Below, piece by piece: positions 18,687 to 27,593 of a stretch of 64,000 bases of DNA. The notes below the pieces were generated by a model. It was given only the letters and a program-made list of their open reading frames with translations. It did no database searches and was not told the DNA's origin. Position 1 is the first letter of the stretch, and each line of letters begins with the position of its first letter. The stretch covers positions 124,001 through 188,000 of the forward strand of contig NZ_FMZX01000005.1 of NCBI RefSeq assembly GCF_900101615.1, given 5' to 3'. The stretch comes from Belnapia rosea (lineage in GTDB: Bacteria; Pseudomonadota; Alphaproteobacteria; Acetobacterales; Acetobacteraceae). The position numbers and the translations under genes are program-made.

Positions 18687-19844
18687 ATGGCGCAGCTCAG
18701 CGAGGCACTGGGGCTGCTCGACCGGCTGGTGGGGTTCGACACCACCAGCCGCAACAGCAATCTCGACCTGATCCGCGACGTGGAAGCGTGGCTGGCGGCG
18801 CATGGCGTGGCGAGCCGCGTCACGCTCGACGCGGAAGGCCGCAAGGCCAACCTGCACGCCATGGTCGGCCCGCGCGTCGCCGGCGGCGTGGCGCTCTCGG
18901 CGCATGTCGACTGCGTGCCGGTCGAGGGCCAGGACTGGCGGGCCGATCCGTTCCGCCTGCGCCGCGAGGCCGGTCGGCTGATCGGCCGCGGCGCCACCGA
19001 CATGAAGGGCTTCGCCGCCTGCGCGGTGGCGATGATGCCGGAATTCGCCGCGATGGACCTCCAGCGCCCGGTGCATCTCTGGCTGACGCATGACGAGGAG
19101 ACCAACGCCGCCGGCGCCTGGCGGCTGGTGACGGAATTCGAACCGGACCCGATGCCCGGCTTCTGCGTGGTCGGCGAGCCGACCGGCATGGCCCCGGTCA
19201 TCGGCCACAAGGGCTATGCGAGCTGGGACGTGACGGTGACCGGCCTGTCCGGCCATTCCTCACGCACCACCGAGACCGCGAATGCGCTGCAGGCGGCGGC
19301 CGAGGGCGTGGCCTTCCTGGCGCGCCGGGCACGGCTCTTCGCCAGCGAGGGCCGCCGCGCGGCCGGCTTCGAGCCGCCTTTCACCACCGTCCATGTCGGC
19401 ACCTTCCACGCCGGCAGCATCCTCAACATCGTGCCCGACCGCGCGGAGCTCACCTTCGAGGTGCGCAGCGTGCCGGGCGACGAGGCCGGGGCGGTGCTCG
19501 CGGAATTCATGGCCTTCATGGAGCAGGTCGCGTTGCCGCCCCTGCGCGCGGCGCATCCGGCGGCGGCGCTGCATGTCACGCCGCGCTCCGAGCTGCCGGC
19601 GCTCGACCTCGCGGAGGATGCTCCGCTCACCCTACTGGTGCAGCGCCTGACCGGGCGCAACAGCGCCGGGCGCGTCAGCTACGGGACGGAGGCAGGGGTT
19701 TACCAACGCGCGGGCATCCCCACCATCGTCTGTGGGCCCGGACATATCGCCCAGGCGCATCAGCCGGAGGAATGGGTGGCCGAGAGCGAGATCGAATCCT
19801 GCCTTGGCTTCCTGCGCCGCCTCGCGGGCACGCTGGCGGAGTAG
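18687..19844 (+). CDS. argE: acetylornithine deacetylase-like M20 peptidase
   Basis: A 385-residue M20A zinc amidohydrolase. Metal and catalytic residues are all visible: AHVDCVPV (His), GATDMKGF (Asp bridging the metals), DEETNAAG (general base Glu), VGEPTGM (Glu) and GPGHIAQAHQPEEW (His). Length and C-terminal motif fit ArgE, which releases acetate from N2-acetylornithine, but paralogues in soil bacteria deacylate other amino acids. The ATG at 18687 is preferred over the one five codons earlier because GGGAG sits at an ideal distance. The aspartoacylase-like gene starts 2 bp after its stop. Confidence 0.85.
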   Translation: MAQLSEALGLLDRLVGFDTTSRNSNLDLIRDVEAWLAAHGVASRVTLDAEGRKANLHAMVGPRVAGGVALSAHVDCVPVEGQDWRADPFRLRREAGRLIGRGATDMKGFAACAVAMMPEFAAMDLQRPVHLWLTHDEETNAAGAWRLVTEFEPDPMPGFCVVGEPTGMAPVIGHKGYASWDVTVTGLSGHSSRTTETANALQAAAEGVAFLARRARLFASEGRRAAGFEPPFTTVHVGTFHAGSILNIVPDRAELTFEVRSVPGDEAGAVLAEFMAFMEQVALPPLRAAHPAAALHVTPRSELPALDLAEDAPLTLLVQRLTGRNSAGRVSYGTEAGVYQRAGIPTIVCGPGHIAQAHQPEEWVAESEIESCLGFLRRLAGTLAE

Positions 19845-19846
19845 GC

Positions 19847-20860
19847 ATGGCGCGGTCCCAGCCTCCGTCGCAGCCATCCTCCCTCGGCAATTCCGGCGTG
19901 CTGCGCCTCGAGGTGCAGATCAGGGCGCCGGACATCCGCCCCTTCCTAGGCGGCAATGTGCTGCCTGGGGTCTGGAGCTTCTCCGCCGTGGCGCCCGGCC
20001 CGCATGTGGCCGTGGTCGCGCTGGTGCATGGCAATGAGATCGGCGGTGCCGTGGTGCTGGACCGCTGGCTGCGCGCCGGGTTGCGGCCGGCACGCGGCCG
20101 GCTCTCGCTTGTCTTCGCCAATCTCGATGCCTATGGCCGCTTCGATCCGGCGGACCCGACGGCCAGCCGCTTCATCGACGAGGACCTGAACCGGCTGTGG
20201 GATGAGGAGACGCTCGATGGCGGCCGCCGTTCCTGCGAGTTGCGCCGGGCGCGGGTGCTGCGGCCATTCTTCGACAGCGTCGATGTCCTGCTCGACCTGC
20301 ATTCCATGCTCTGGCCCTCGGACCCGCTGATGCTGGTTGGCCAGTCCAGGCGGGCGGCCGGGCTGGCCCTGAGCCTTGGCGTGCCGTCGCTCGTCGTCGC
20401 CGATGAGGGGCATGAAAGCGGCAGGCGGTTGATCGACTACACGCGGTTTTCCGCGCCCGGCAGCCAGCGCAGCGCGATCCTGGTCGAGGCGGGTTCGCAT
20501 TGGGAGGAGACGACGGTCGCCACGATGGAGGCGACCGGCGCCGCCCTGCTGCAGACGACCGGCGTGGTGGAGGCGGGCAACGCCATACTGCGCCCGGCGC
20601 CGCCGGGCCGTGCGGCGCCCCGCCTGGCCGAGGTGACGCGCACCATCGTCGCGCGCAGCCGCGGCTTCGCCTTCGTTCAGCCCTATCGCGGCGGCGATGT
20701 CGTGGCGCGGCGGAACACGCTCATCGCCCTCGACGGCGATGCGGAGGTCCGCTCGCCGCATGACGGCTGCCTCATGGTGATGCCGAGCCTGCGCACCATG
20801 CCGGGCCAGACGGCGGTGCGGCTGGCCCGCTTCGTCGGGCCGGGGCCGCAGGCCCGGTAG
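19847..20860 (+). CDS. succinylglutamate desuccinylase/aspartoacylase family protein
   Basis: A 337-residue M14-like zinc amidohydrolase. The metal motif is HGNEIGG (HxxE) and the third ligand lies in LLDLHSMLWPS. The C-terminal 90 residues form the beta-rich domain typical of AstE/AspA relatives. These enzymes remove acyl groups from N-acyl amino acids. It follows the ArgE-like gene with 2 bp between stop and start, so the pair probably works on the same class of substrate. It is convergent with the molybdopterin-binding protein gene. Confidence 0.85.
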   Translation: MARSQPPSQPSSLGNSGVLRLEVQIRAPDIRPFLGGNVLPGVWSFSAVAPGPHVAVVALVHGNEIGGAVVLDRWLRAGLRPARGRLSLVFANLDAYGRFDPADPTASRFIDEDLNRLWDEETLDGGRRSCELRRARVLRPFFDSVDVLLDLHSMLWPSDPLMLVGQSRRAAGLALSLGVPSLVVADEGHESGRRLIDYTRFSAPGSQRSAILVEAGSHWEETTVATMEATGAALLQTTGVVEAGNAILRPAPPGRAAPRLAEVTRTIVARSRGFAFVQPYRGGDVVARRNTLIALDGDAEVRSPHDGCLMVMPSLRTMPGQTAVRLARFVGPGPQAR

Positions 20861-20867
20861 CCTCTCG

Positions 20868-20908
20868 GCCCCCGGTGCTCAGCCCCCGGTGCTCAGCCCC
20901 CGGTGTCA
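20868..20908. repeat. three tandem 14-bp units between convergent genes
   Basis: GCCCCCGGTGCTCA occurs at 20868-20881 and 20882-20895, and a third, slightly changed copy follows at 20896-20908. The last copy includes the stop codon of the leftward gene. It may be slippage or a small terminator-related repeat. Confidence 0.8.
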
Positions 20909-21679
20909 GCCCTCTGGTGCCGGCTCGCCTTCCCGCGCGGTGCCGTATTCGGCCAGCAGCGCGAACATCTCGCGCGCCGCGGCATCGACCTCCGCCGCCT
21001 CGGTCCCCTTGGCAACCAGCGCCACGCCGCCGCCCTTGCCGCGGTAATAGGGATAGCTGCCGAGATCGAGCGCCGGATGGCGCTGCTGGATGGCCGTCAG
21101 CCCCGCGGCGATCTGGCCTTCATAGACGTAGTCCGCATGCACGGTATGGGAGAGGATGGGGCGGCCGCGCTCCAGGCCCGGGGCCAGCGCCTCGAACATC
21201 GAGCGCATGATGCGCGGCACGCCGGCCATCACATGCACATTGCCCATGCTGAAGCCGGGCGCCGTCGTCTCGGCACAGCGGATCGGCACCGCGCCGCGTG
21301 GCAGCGTCGCCATGCGGAGGCGCGCCTCGTTGAACTCCACCGGCGGGTCGCGCCGGGCATAGTCGGCCGCCATGATGGCGCGGGTTTCCTCATGCACCTC
21401 CCAGGGCACGCCGAAAGCCTGGGCGATGCATTCGCTGGTGATGTCGTCATGCGTCGGCCCGATGCCACCGGTGGTGAAGACATGGGTGAAGCGTGCCCGG
21501 ACCTCGTTCACCGTGCCGATGATGGTCTCCGGCACGTCGGGAATGACGCGCACCTCGCGCAGCGGGATGCCGAGCTCGCCGAGCCGGGTCGCCAGGAATT
21601 GCAGGTTGGCGTCGCGGGTCCGGCCAGAGAGGACCTCGTTGCCGATGATGAGCAGGCAGGCGGTGGGATTGTCGGTCAT
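20906..21679 (-). CDS. CinA N-terminal-type molybdopterin-binding protein
   Basis: A 257-residue stand-alone MoCF_biosynth domain protein. The start ACLLIIGNEVLSGRTRDAN and the segment TTGGIGPTHDD are hallmark motifs of the competence/damage-inducible protein A family. The C-terminal NMN deamidase (PncC) domain of full CinA is missing, as is common in alphaproteobacteria. Relatives with this domain bind molybdopterin or cleave ADP-ribose, but the role of the short forms is not settled. It ends inside the 14-bp tandem repeat shared with the convergent gene. Confidence 0.88.
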   Translation of the reverse strand: MTDNPTACLLIIGNEVLSGRTRDANLQFLATRLGELGIPLREVRVIPDVPETIIGTVNEVRARFTHVFTTGGIGPTHDDITSECIAQAFGVPWEVHEETRAIMAADYARRDPPVEFNEARLRMATLPRGAVPIRCAETTAPGFSMGNVHVMAGVPRIMRSMFEALAPGLERGRPILSHTVHADYVYEGQIAAGLTAIQQRHPALDLGSYPYYRGKGGGVALVAKGTEAAEVDAAAREMFALLAEYGTAREGEPAPEG

Positions 21680-21789
21680 GGCGGCTCCGGCCCGTGATGT
21701 GGTTCCGGCAAGCCTAGAGCAAACTCACCTCAGGCGGGACATGGGCCGCGAGTGAGACAGGAAAGCGGCCGCATCGCCCCAGGCGGCCC

Positions 21790-22128
21790 TTAGGCGGTGG
21801 GGTGCGATGGGCCCCTGCCCTCGCCCAGGCGTAGCGTCACCGCCTGGCGCACGGCCGGGTGCCGCAGGCCGATGCGGCCTGGCGCGATGGCGGCCTGCCA
21901 CCCGCTGGCCCGGGCATGCCGGATCAGCCGGGATGGCAGGACGATGACGCCGGCTGTGGCACGGCGGCTCGAGACCAGCACTTGGTCGGCCTCGAACTCC
22001 ACGCGCCAGCCCTCGCGCTGGGCCAGGCGGAGCAGGGTGGAGAGGATGGACCAGTCGGTCCGGTCGCGGGCGGCTTCCATGCAGTCCCGTAATGCCGTGC
22101 CGGCGCCATCGTTGCCTGGCCCGCGCAT
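21790..22128 (-). CDS. hypothetical protein, about 110 residues
   Basis: A 112-residue open frame with plausible but unrecognised composition. The middle part (RVEFEADQVLVSSRRAT, then AGVIVLPSRLIRH) could form an alpha-beta fold. A shorter start at Met17 (22080) is also possible. No clear ribosome-binding site precedes either one. It stands alone between the CinA-like gene and a divergent glycosyltransferase. Real coding status is uncertain. Confidence 0.4.
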   Translation of the reverse strand: MRGPGNDGAGTALRDCMEAARDRTDWSILSTLLRLAQREGWRVEFEADQVLVSSRRATAGVIVLPSRLIRHARASGWQAAIAPGRIGLRHPAVRQAVTLRLGEGRGPSHPTA

Positions 22129-22187
22129 TCGTGCAGTACGGCGCCGCGAGGCGGCGATGGCATTTGCCTCACCCAGGACGATCGGGC

Positions 22188-23474
22188 ATGAGCGGCAACC
22201 ACGACCCCGTGACTGCCGACAGGACCGACGAAGCCATGCGCGTGCTGTTCGTCCACCAGAATTTTCCGGCCCAGTATCGCCATGTGGCCCGCGCCCTGGC
22301 CCGGCGGCCGGGGATGCAGGTCATCGGCCTCGGCGAGAACCCCGGGGAGACGCTGCCGGGTGTGCAGCACCTCCGCTACAAGGCACCGCATCCGGGGGCG
22401 AAGGAGACGCATCGCTACGTCCGCCGGTTCGAAACCGCGGTCTATCGCGGCCAGCAGGCCGCCCGTGCGGCACTCACCCTGAAGGAGCGCGGCTTCACCC
22501 CGGACATCGTCTGCTGCCATCCCGGCTGGGGCGAGGGGCTGTTCCTGCGCGATGTCTGGCCGGACACCAAGCTGCTCTACTATTGGGAATTCTATTATCA
22601 TTCCTCCGGCGCCGATGTCGGCTTCGACCCGCCGGGGCAGGTGTCGATGGATGATGCCTGCCGCGTCCGCATCCTGAATGCCAACCATCTGGTTTCGCTC
22701 CAGGTAGCCGATTGGGGCCAGACGCCGACCCAATGGCAGGCCAGCCGCTTCCCGGACTGGGCGCGGGAGCGCATCTCGGTCGTGCATGAGGGGATCGACA
22801 CCCATGCGATCCGCCGGCGGCGGGACGTCACGATCACCCTGCCCGATGGCTGCCGGCTTACCGAGGGCGACGAGGTGGTGACCTTCGTCGCCCGCGGGCT
22901 CGAGCCCTATCGCGGCTTCCATGTCTTCATGCGGAGCCTGCCGGAGATCCTGGCCCGGCGGCCGGCGGCGCAGATCGTCATGGTCGGTGGGGAGGACCCG
23001 CATTACGGCAGCAAGCCGCGCGAGGGGACGAGCTGGAAGGCGCTGCTGCTGGAGGAGCTTGGGGAAAGGCTGGACCTGAGCCGAATCCATTTCACCGGCA
23101 AGGTGCCCCATGAGACGTTGCTCGGCCTGCTCAGCCTGTCCTCCGCCCATGTCTACCTGACCTATCCCTTCGTGCTGTCATGGTCGATGCTTGAGAGCAT
23201 GTCGCTCGGCTGCCTCCTGATCGGCTCCGCCACCGCGCCGGTGCAGGAGGTGATCGAGCACGGGAAGAACGGGCTGCTGGTGGATTTCTTCTCCTCCGAC
23301 CAGCTGGCGGAGACGGTGGTGCGGGCCCTGGCCGACCCGGCGGCCCATGCCCCGCTGCGGGAGGCTGCACGGCGTACGGCGGTCGAAAATTATGATCTGG
23401 ACAGCGTTTGCCTGCCGCAGCACCTGGCGCTGATCGATGCGGTGGCAGCCGGTCGGCGCCCTGAGCGCCGCTGA
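22188..23474 (+). CDS. glycosyltransferase family 4 protein
   Basis: A 428-residue GT-B glycosyltransferase. The N-terminal MRVLFVHQNFPAQYRHVA is the start of the Glyco_trans_4_3 domain. The C-terminal half has VARGLEPYRGFHVFM and SLGCLLIGSATAPVQEV, where the nucleotide sugar binds (quoted in part: SATAPVQEVIEHGKNGLLV). It probably moves a sugar onto a polysaccharide or lipid acceptor at the inner membrane. The start at 22188 has AGGA upstream; an alternative is MRVLF at 22236. ManC lies two genes downstream, which fits GDP-mannose-dependent glycan synthesis. Confidence 0.87.
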   Translation: MSGNHDPVTADRTDEAMRVLFVHQNFPAQYRHVARALARRPGMQVIGLGENPGETLPGVQHLRYKAPHPGAKETHRYVRRFETAVYRGQQAARAALTLKERGFTPDIVCCHPGWGEGLFLRDVWPDTKLLYYWEFYYHSSGADVGFDPPGQVSMDDACRVRILNANHLVSLQVADWGQTPTQWQASRFPDWARERISVVHEGIDTHAIRRRRDVTITLPDGCRLTEGDEVVTFVARGLEPYRGFHVFMRSLPEILARRPAAQIVMVGGEDPHYGSKPREGTSWKALLLEELGERLDLSRIHFTGKVPHETLLGLLSLSSAHVYLTYPFVLSWSMLESMSLGCLLIGSATAPVQEVIEHGKNGLLVDFFSSDQLAETVVRALADPAAHAPLREAARRTAVENYDLDSVCLPQHLALIDAVAAGRRPERR

Positions 23475-23665
23475 GCGGCCGCACCAAGCCATATTTCACA
23501 ACTTCGCGTGACAAGAGGGCGTTGGGTAACAGTTTGTTGAGGTGTTCGCTCCTATGATTTCTCAGGTGACAAGGGCGTGCTGCACCGCACACTATGGCTG
23601 CCGTAATCCTGGATTGAACAATGCAGGGCTTGCTGTCGGCAGACGGGCGCCGCAAGGGAACAGGC

Positions 23666-24376
23666 ATGGAACAGCTTGGACTCGGCATTATAGAAGCCGA
23701 TGCTGGTTTTGGCCGGAAACTGGCTAGTTTCTTTAACCAGAACGGCTTCCCGGTTGAATTGCACGACGATGCGAAGCCTCTGCTGGCAAGGCTGCCCAAC
23801 CGCCCACCCAGCGTGATCCTGCTGGGGGAGGGCGACAAGCCAGCCAGCGCCCTGCAAACGCTTCGCCGCATTCGTGAGGTGTCCATCATCCCTTGCATCA
23901 TGCTGGCCAGCCGCGGCGACGACCTGAGCGAGATTGTCGTCCTGGAGGCCGGTGCGGACGGCATAGTGGACCGCGACCTTCCGCCACGCGCCCTGCTGGC
24001 GCGGATCCGCGCGGTGCTCCGCCGCGGCGAATGGGGGGCGGTCCAGGCCGAACCGACCATCAGCGTTGATGGCTGGAGGCTGATTCCGCAGCGGCGGCAG
24101 CTGCTACGGCCCGATGGCTCGGAATGTGCCCTGACCACCGCCGAATACGACCTGATGTGCCTGCTGGTCGAGCACCGCGGCAAGCCGATCACCCGTGACG
24201 CGGTTGCCCGCGCCGTTTTCCGCCGGCCTTTCCGGGCCGAAGACCGGACCGTGGACAACCTCGTCCTCCGGCTGCGGCGGAAGCTCGGCCTGGCCCAGCA
24301 GGATTGCATCAAGACGGTCCGCGGCGCGGGCTATATGTTCGCCGGCTTCGCCGATTGCGGTCTTCGCGTTGCCTGA
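23666..24376 (+). CDS. OmpR-type response regulator with degenerate receiver domain
   Basis: A 236-residue protein. Residues 1-120 resemble a receiver fold (GLGIIEADAGF; LRRIREVSIIPCIMLAS; PPRALLARIRAVLRRG). The usual phospho-acceptor position after LL is Gly54 (VILLGEGDK), and the conserved lysine is replaced (VDRDLPPR). The C-terminal winged helix is intact (TVDNLVLRLRRKLG, KTVRGAGYMF). It therefore probably does not respond through normal aspartyl phosphorylation. No sensor kinase lies next to it. AAGGGA 8 nt before the ATG supports the start. The adjacent manC suggests a link to polysaccharide genes. Confidence 0.88.
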   Translation: MEQLGLGIIEADAGFGRKLASFFNQNGFPVELHDDAKPLLARLPNRPPSVILLGEGDKPASALQTLRRIREVSIIPCIMLASRGDDLSEIVVLEAGADGIVDRDLPPRALLARIRAVLRRGEWGAVQAEPTISVDGWRLIPQRRQLLRPDGSECALTTAEYDLMCLLVEHRGKPITRDAVARAVFRRPFRAEDRTVDNLVLRLRRKLGLAQQDCIKTVRGAGYMFAGFADCGLRVA

Positions 24377-24436
24377 TTTCGTCCCGATTTTAGCGATATT
24401 TCCGGTATAGGCCGCCACAAAATCACGGAGTTTCCC

Positions 24437-25852
24437 ATGGCGATCGTGCCGGTCATCCTCTCGGGCGGGACGGGAACGCGCCTCTGGCCGCTATCCCGCG
24501 AAGCTTATCCCAAGCAGTTCTGGCCCCTGCTCGGCGTCGAGACCATGCTGCAGCAGACGGCGGGCCGCGCCGTCGGTGATGGCTTCACCGCCCCCGTGGT
24601 CGTCTGCAACGAGGCGCATCGCTTCCTGGTGGCCGAGCAGCTGCGCGAGGCCAGTGTTCACGGGGCCCGCATCCTGCTGGAGCCGGCCGGGCGGAACAGC
24701 GCCCCGGCCATTGCCGCCGCCGCCTTGTTGATCGCGGAGCAGGCACCCGACAACGTGCTGTGGCTCATGGCCGCCGATGCCGCCATCGCCGATGTGCCCG
24801 CCCTGCATGTGGCGCTCGAGAAGGCCTTGGTCGCGGCCCGCGCCGGCCGCATCGTCACCTTCGGCATGCGCCCGACCGCGCCGGAGACCGGCTATGGCTA
24901 TATCGAAGCCGGCTCCGAATTGCCTGACGCCCCGGGCGTGATGCACCTCGACCGCTTCATCGAGAAGCCGGATGCGGCCAGGGCGGCCGATCTCCTCGCC
25001 GGCGGCCGGCATCTCTGGAACAGCGGCATGTTCGTCGCCACCGCCGCTACCTTGCTGGCCGAGCTCGAGCGCTTCGCGCCCGAGGTGGTCCGCAGCGTCA
25101 TAACCGCCATGGCCGAGGCCAAGCGGGACCTCGACTTCGTCCGCCTCGGCGCCGCCGCCTTCAGCGCGGCGCCGGCCGTCTCGATCGATTACGCGGTAAT
25201 GGAGAAGACGGGCCTCGCCGCCGTGGTCCCGGCCGATATCGGCTGGTCCGATCTCGGCTCCTGGGCTGCCCTGTGGGAGGCCGGCACCAAGGATGCGCGC
25301 GGCAATGTTGTCACCGGTCCGGTCTCCCTGGTCGATGCCGAAGGCTGCCTGGTGCGGTCGGAGGGCATCCTCACCGGCGTGATCGGCCTGAAGGATGTGG
25401 TGATCGTCACGACCGACGACGCGGTGCTCGCCATGCCGCGGGAGCGGGCACAGGATGTGAAGAAGCTCGTCGACGAGCTCCGCCGCACCAAGCGGCCGGA
25501 GGCGACCGAGCATCGCCGCGTCTACCGCCCCTGGGGCAGCTATGAGGGGCTGATCCAGGGCGACCGCTTCCAGGTGAAGCGCATCCAGGTCCGCCCGGGC
25601 CAGAAGCTGTCGCTGCAGAAGCACTTCCACCGGGCCGAGCACTGGGTGGTGGTGAACGGCACCGCCATCGTCCACCGCGACGGGGAGAACATCCTGCTGC
25701 GCGAGAACGAGAGCGTCTACCTGCCGCTCGGCTGCGTCCACCGGCTGGAGAATCCGGGGATGATCCCGCTGAACCTCATCGAGGTCCAGTCGGGGTCCTA
25801 TCTCGGCGAGGACGACATCGTCCGCATCGAGGATACCTACGGGCGCTGCTGA
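24437..25852 (+). CDS. manC: mannose-1-phosphate guanylyltransferase/mannose-6-phosphate isomerase
   Basis: A 471-residue bifunctional type II enzyme making GDP-mannose. The N-terminal nucleotidyltransferase has LSGGTGTRLWPLSREAYPKQ (pyrophosphorylase signature) and FIEKPD. The C-terminal cupin isomerase has PWGSYEGL, PGQKLSLQKHFHRAEHWVVV (given in part: LQKHFHRAEHW) and NESVYLPLGCVHRLEN with the zinc ligands. GDP-mannose feeds capsule, exopolysaccharide or LPS synthesis. It lies 60 bp after the response-regulator gene. Downstream sequence passes straight into transposase remnants. Confidence 0.96.
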   Translation: MAIVPVILSGGTGTRLWPLSREAYPKQFWPLLGVETMLQQTAGRAVGDGFTAPVVVCNEAHRFLVAEQLREASVHGARILLEPAGRNSAPAIAAAALLIAEQAPDNVLWLMAADAAIADVPALHVALEKALVAARAGRIVTFGMRPTAPETGYGYIEAGSELPDAPGVMHLDRFIEKPDAARAADLLAGGRHLWNSGMFVATAATLLAELERFAPEVVRSVITAMAEAKRDLDFVRLGAAAFSAAPAVSIDYAVMEKTGLAAVVPADIGWSDLGSWAALWEAGTKDARGNVVTGPVSLVDAEGCLVRSEGILTGVIGLKDVVIVTTDDAVLAMPRERAQDVKKLVDELRRTKRPEATEHRRVYRPWGSYEGLIQGDRFQVKRIQVRPGQKLSLQKHFHRAEHWVVVNGTAIVHRDGENILLRENESVYLPLGCVHRLENPGMIPLNLIEVQSGSYLGEDDIVRIEDTYGRC

Positions 25853-26081
25853 GCATTCGGCTGCCCACCCTGTCGGCGTGATGTGCGTTTGCCCATAGGC
25901 TGTCCCTGTCTGGAAAACGCAATACTTTCAGCATGTTGTAGTGAATTTTAGAAATTGACGGCTTATGGGGAAAGGTAGTTGCCTCGCGCTTGAGCGGAAT
26001 TTGCTTGGCGCGAAAGGCCACCCTAGCTGACGCCTTGGCACCTTCGGTCGACACCAAGGGCATCTTGCTCTGTCGTGAGGC

Positions 26082-26267
26082 TCATGCGGTAGCACCGAGG
26101 CGGACGAGGCATTGAAGGTTGTAGGTAAGCCCGCGCAGCAGCGCCTGGACGCGCTGCGCCGGATGCAGCTTGGCGGTAAGCGCTTCGCCATGGCGCCGCT
26201 TCACGACAGACATTAAGGTCTCCACCTTCCACCGCTGGTGGTAGACGGCGCGGTCGGTCAAGACGAT
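26082..26267 (-). pseudogene. C-terminal fragment of a DDE transposase
   Basis: Read leftward, about 60 codons end at a TGA at 26082-26084. The frame includes YHQRWKVETLMSVVKRRHGE and RVQALLRGLTYNLQCLVRL, a typical DDE_Tnp_1 (IS4/IS5-like) C-terminus with the catalytic glutamate in QRWKVET. The N-terminal part is absent. The frame is cut at 26268 by the end of the IS3-type remnant, so the IS3 element seems to have inserted into this older transposase. Confidence 0.75.
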
Positions 26268-26800
26268 TGACCAGCCCCCACGGAGCGGTCCGGGTGGATT
26301 TTTAGTGGAGAATGGCTGCGGCTTGGCCTGAGTTGGAGAAGGGTGGGCCGGTGGGGGACGGCGGACTTGATGTCAGGAGCACCACCGGCGCTGGCGGTCG
26401 GTAGCGCAGAGAGGAGTGCGGGCGGACGGTGTTGTAGTGCTGTCGCCACTGCTCGATCAGGACCTTGGCCTCGGAGAGGGAGTTGAACACCTCCGTGTTG
26501 AGCAGCTCATCCCGCAGCTTGCCGTTGAAGCTCTCGTTGTAGCCATTCTCCCACAGGCTTCCGGGTTCGATGAACGCCGTCTCCGCACCGACGCCGCTGA
26601 TCCAGCTCTTCACGACCGTGGCTGCAAATTCGGGCCCGTTGTTCGAGCGAACATGGCCTGGGATGCCGCGCAGGATGAACAGGTCGGACAACAGGTCGAT
26701 GGCGTCAGCTGCCCTGAGCTGGCGCCCAACCCGGATCGCCAGGCATTCGCGGGTGAACTCGTCGACGACGTTCAACATCCGGAACCGGCGCCGCGACTTT
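26268..26800 (-). mobile_element. IS3-family insertion sequence remnant (orfB 3' part plus end)
   Basis: The leftward frame that stops at 26302 reads as the last 160 or so residues of an IS3 orfB integrase: RMLNVVDEFTRECLAI, GIPGHVRSNNGPEF and NGYNESFNGKLRDELLN, then QHYNTVRPHSSLRYRPP. The second catalytic aspartate is changed to asparagine (RSNNGPEF for RSDNGPEF; codon at 26641-26643). The outer end is probably TGACCAGCCCCC at 26268-26279. The 5' half of the element, with orfA and the other inverted repeat, is gone; the homology stops near 26800. It cannot transpose. Confidence 0.82.
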
Positions 26801-26839
26801 CCTGCTGCGCACTGCTGCAATCTCCGCCGGTGCGGCGGA

Positions 26840-27349
26840 CAACAACGTCCTGCTGGGTCTCCAGTTGTACTCGACCTTGCCGGCCACCGCATACTCGCAT
26901 TTGCTTTTGCGGCTGGCGCGGCTCTCGCCATGGAGGGACCCACAGACCCTCTGCTCGGCCCGAACCGCTGGGCGGCCTGGGCAGTCGTGATCGCCGCTAC
27001 TGTGCCGGACTCTGATCTCGCCGTGGTTGTCGCGTCGGTGCTCCTGATCTTGCTAGCCCGCGGCGAGGGTGTTTTCCCGGCGCTGCTGCGACACCCCATA
27101 CCACTCTGGCTTGGCCGCATGTCCTACAGCCTGTACCTGATCCATGTTCCGGTCATGTTGGCTGTCGCCCATGCCTTGCATGGCGCCATCGGCCCTTTGG
27201 CGATCACCGCACTCGGCGTCGTGCTCGCCTTTCCATTGGCCTGGGCCCTATATGTAGGCGCCGAGCGGCCAGCCTTGGCCTTAAGTCGACTTATCGGCAC
27301 TTGCATTCGTCCGGCGACGGCCACCTCTCAGGCGGCTGTACGCAATTAG
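26840..27349 (+). pseudogene. truncated acyltransferase 3 family membrane protein
   Basis: About 165 codons in one frame up to a TAG at 27347. They look like the last hydrophobic helices of an acyltransferase 3 protein: IPLWLGRMSYSLYLIHVPVM is the family signature before the final helices. The N-terminal catalytic part (with the histidine) is missing, since the frame runs into the IS3 remnant at about 26800-26840. It would have O-acetylated a polysaccharide, in keeping with manC and the glycosyltransferase upstream. Confidence 0.72.
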
Positions 27350-27593
27350 CACCACTCCTGAGCCATGTTGTGCCTCAGTGCCTGTCCACGAAGTTCATGA
27401 GCGGAACAAGCGCTTGGCCGTGAGCTTGATCATGGCCAGGCGGATCAGGGCGGCCGACATTGACCATACACTTTGCCCCATCTTTGTCCGGTTGCTTCAG
27501 TAAGCGGGTAGCGCGACTTGGCTGCCCGGGGGTGGTGGGCACCGTGGCTGCACAGTCCACCCGGCGCCAGCATGAGCCAAGGCAACTACGCCA

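Noticed and set aside
23508-23573. Direct repeat GTGACAAG at 23508-23515 and 23566-23573 before the response regulator gene
   Set aside because: Eight bases twice in 66 bp may be chance; no symmetry or promoter spacing supports an operator.
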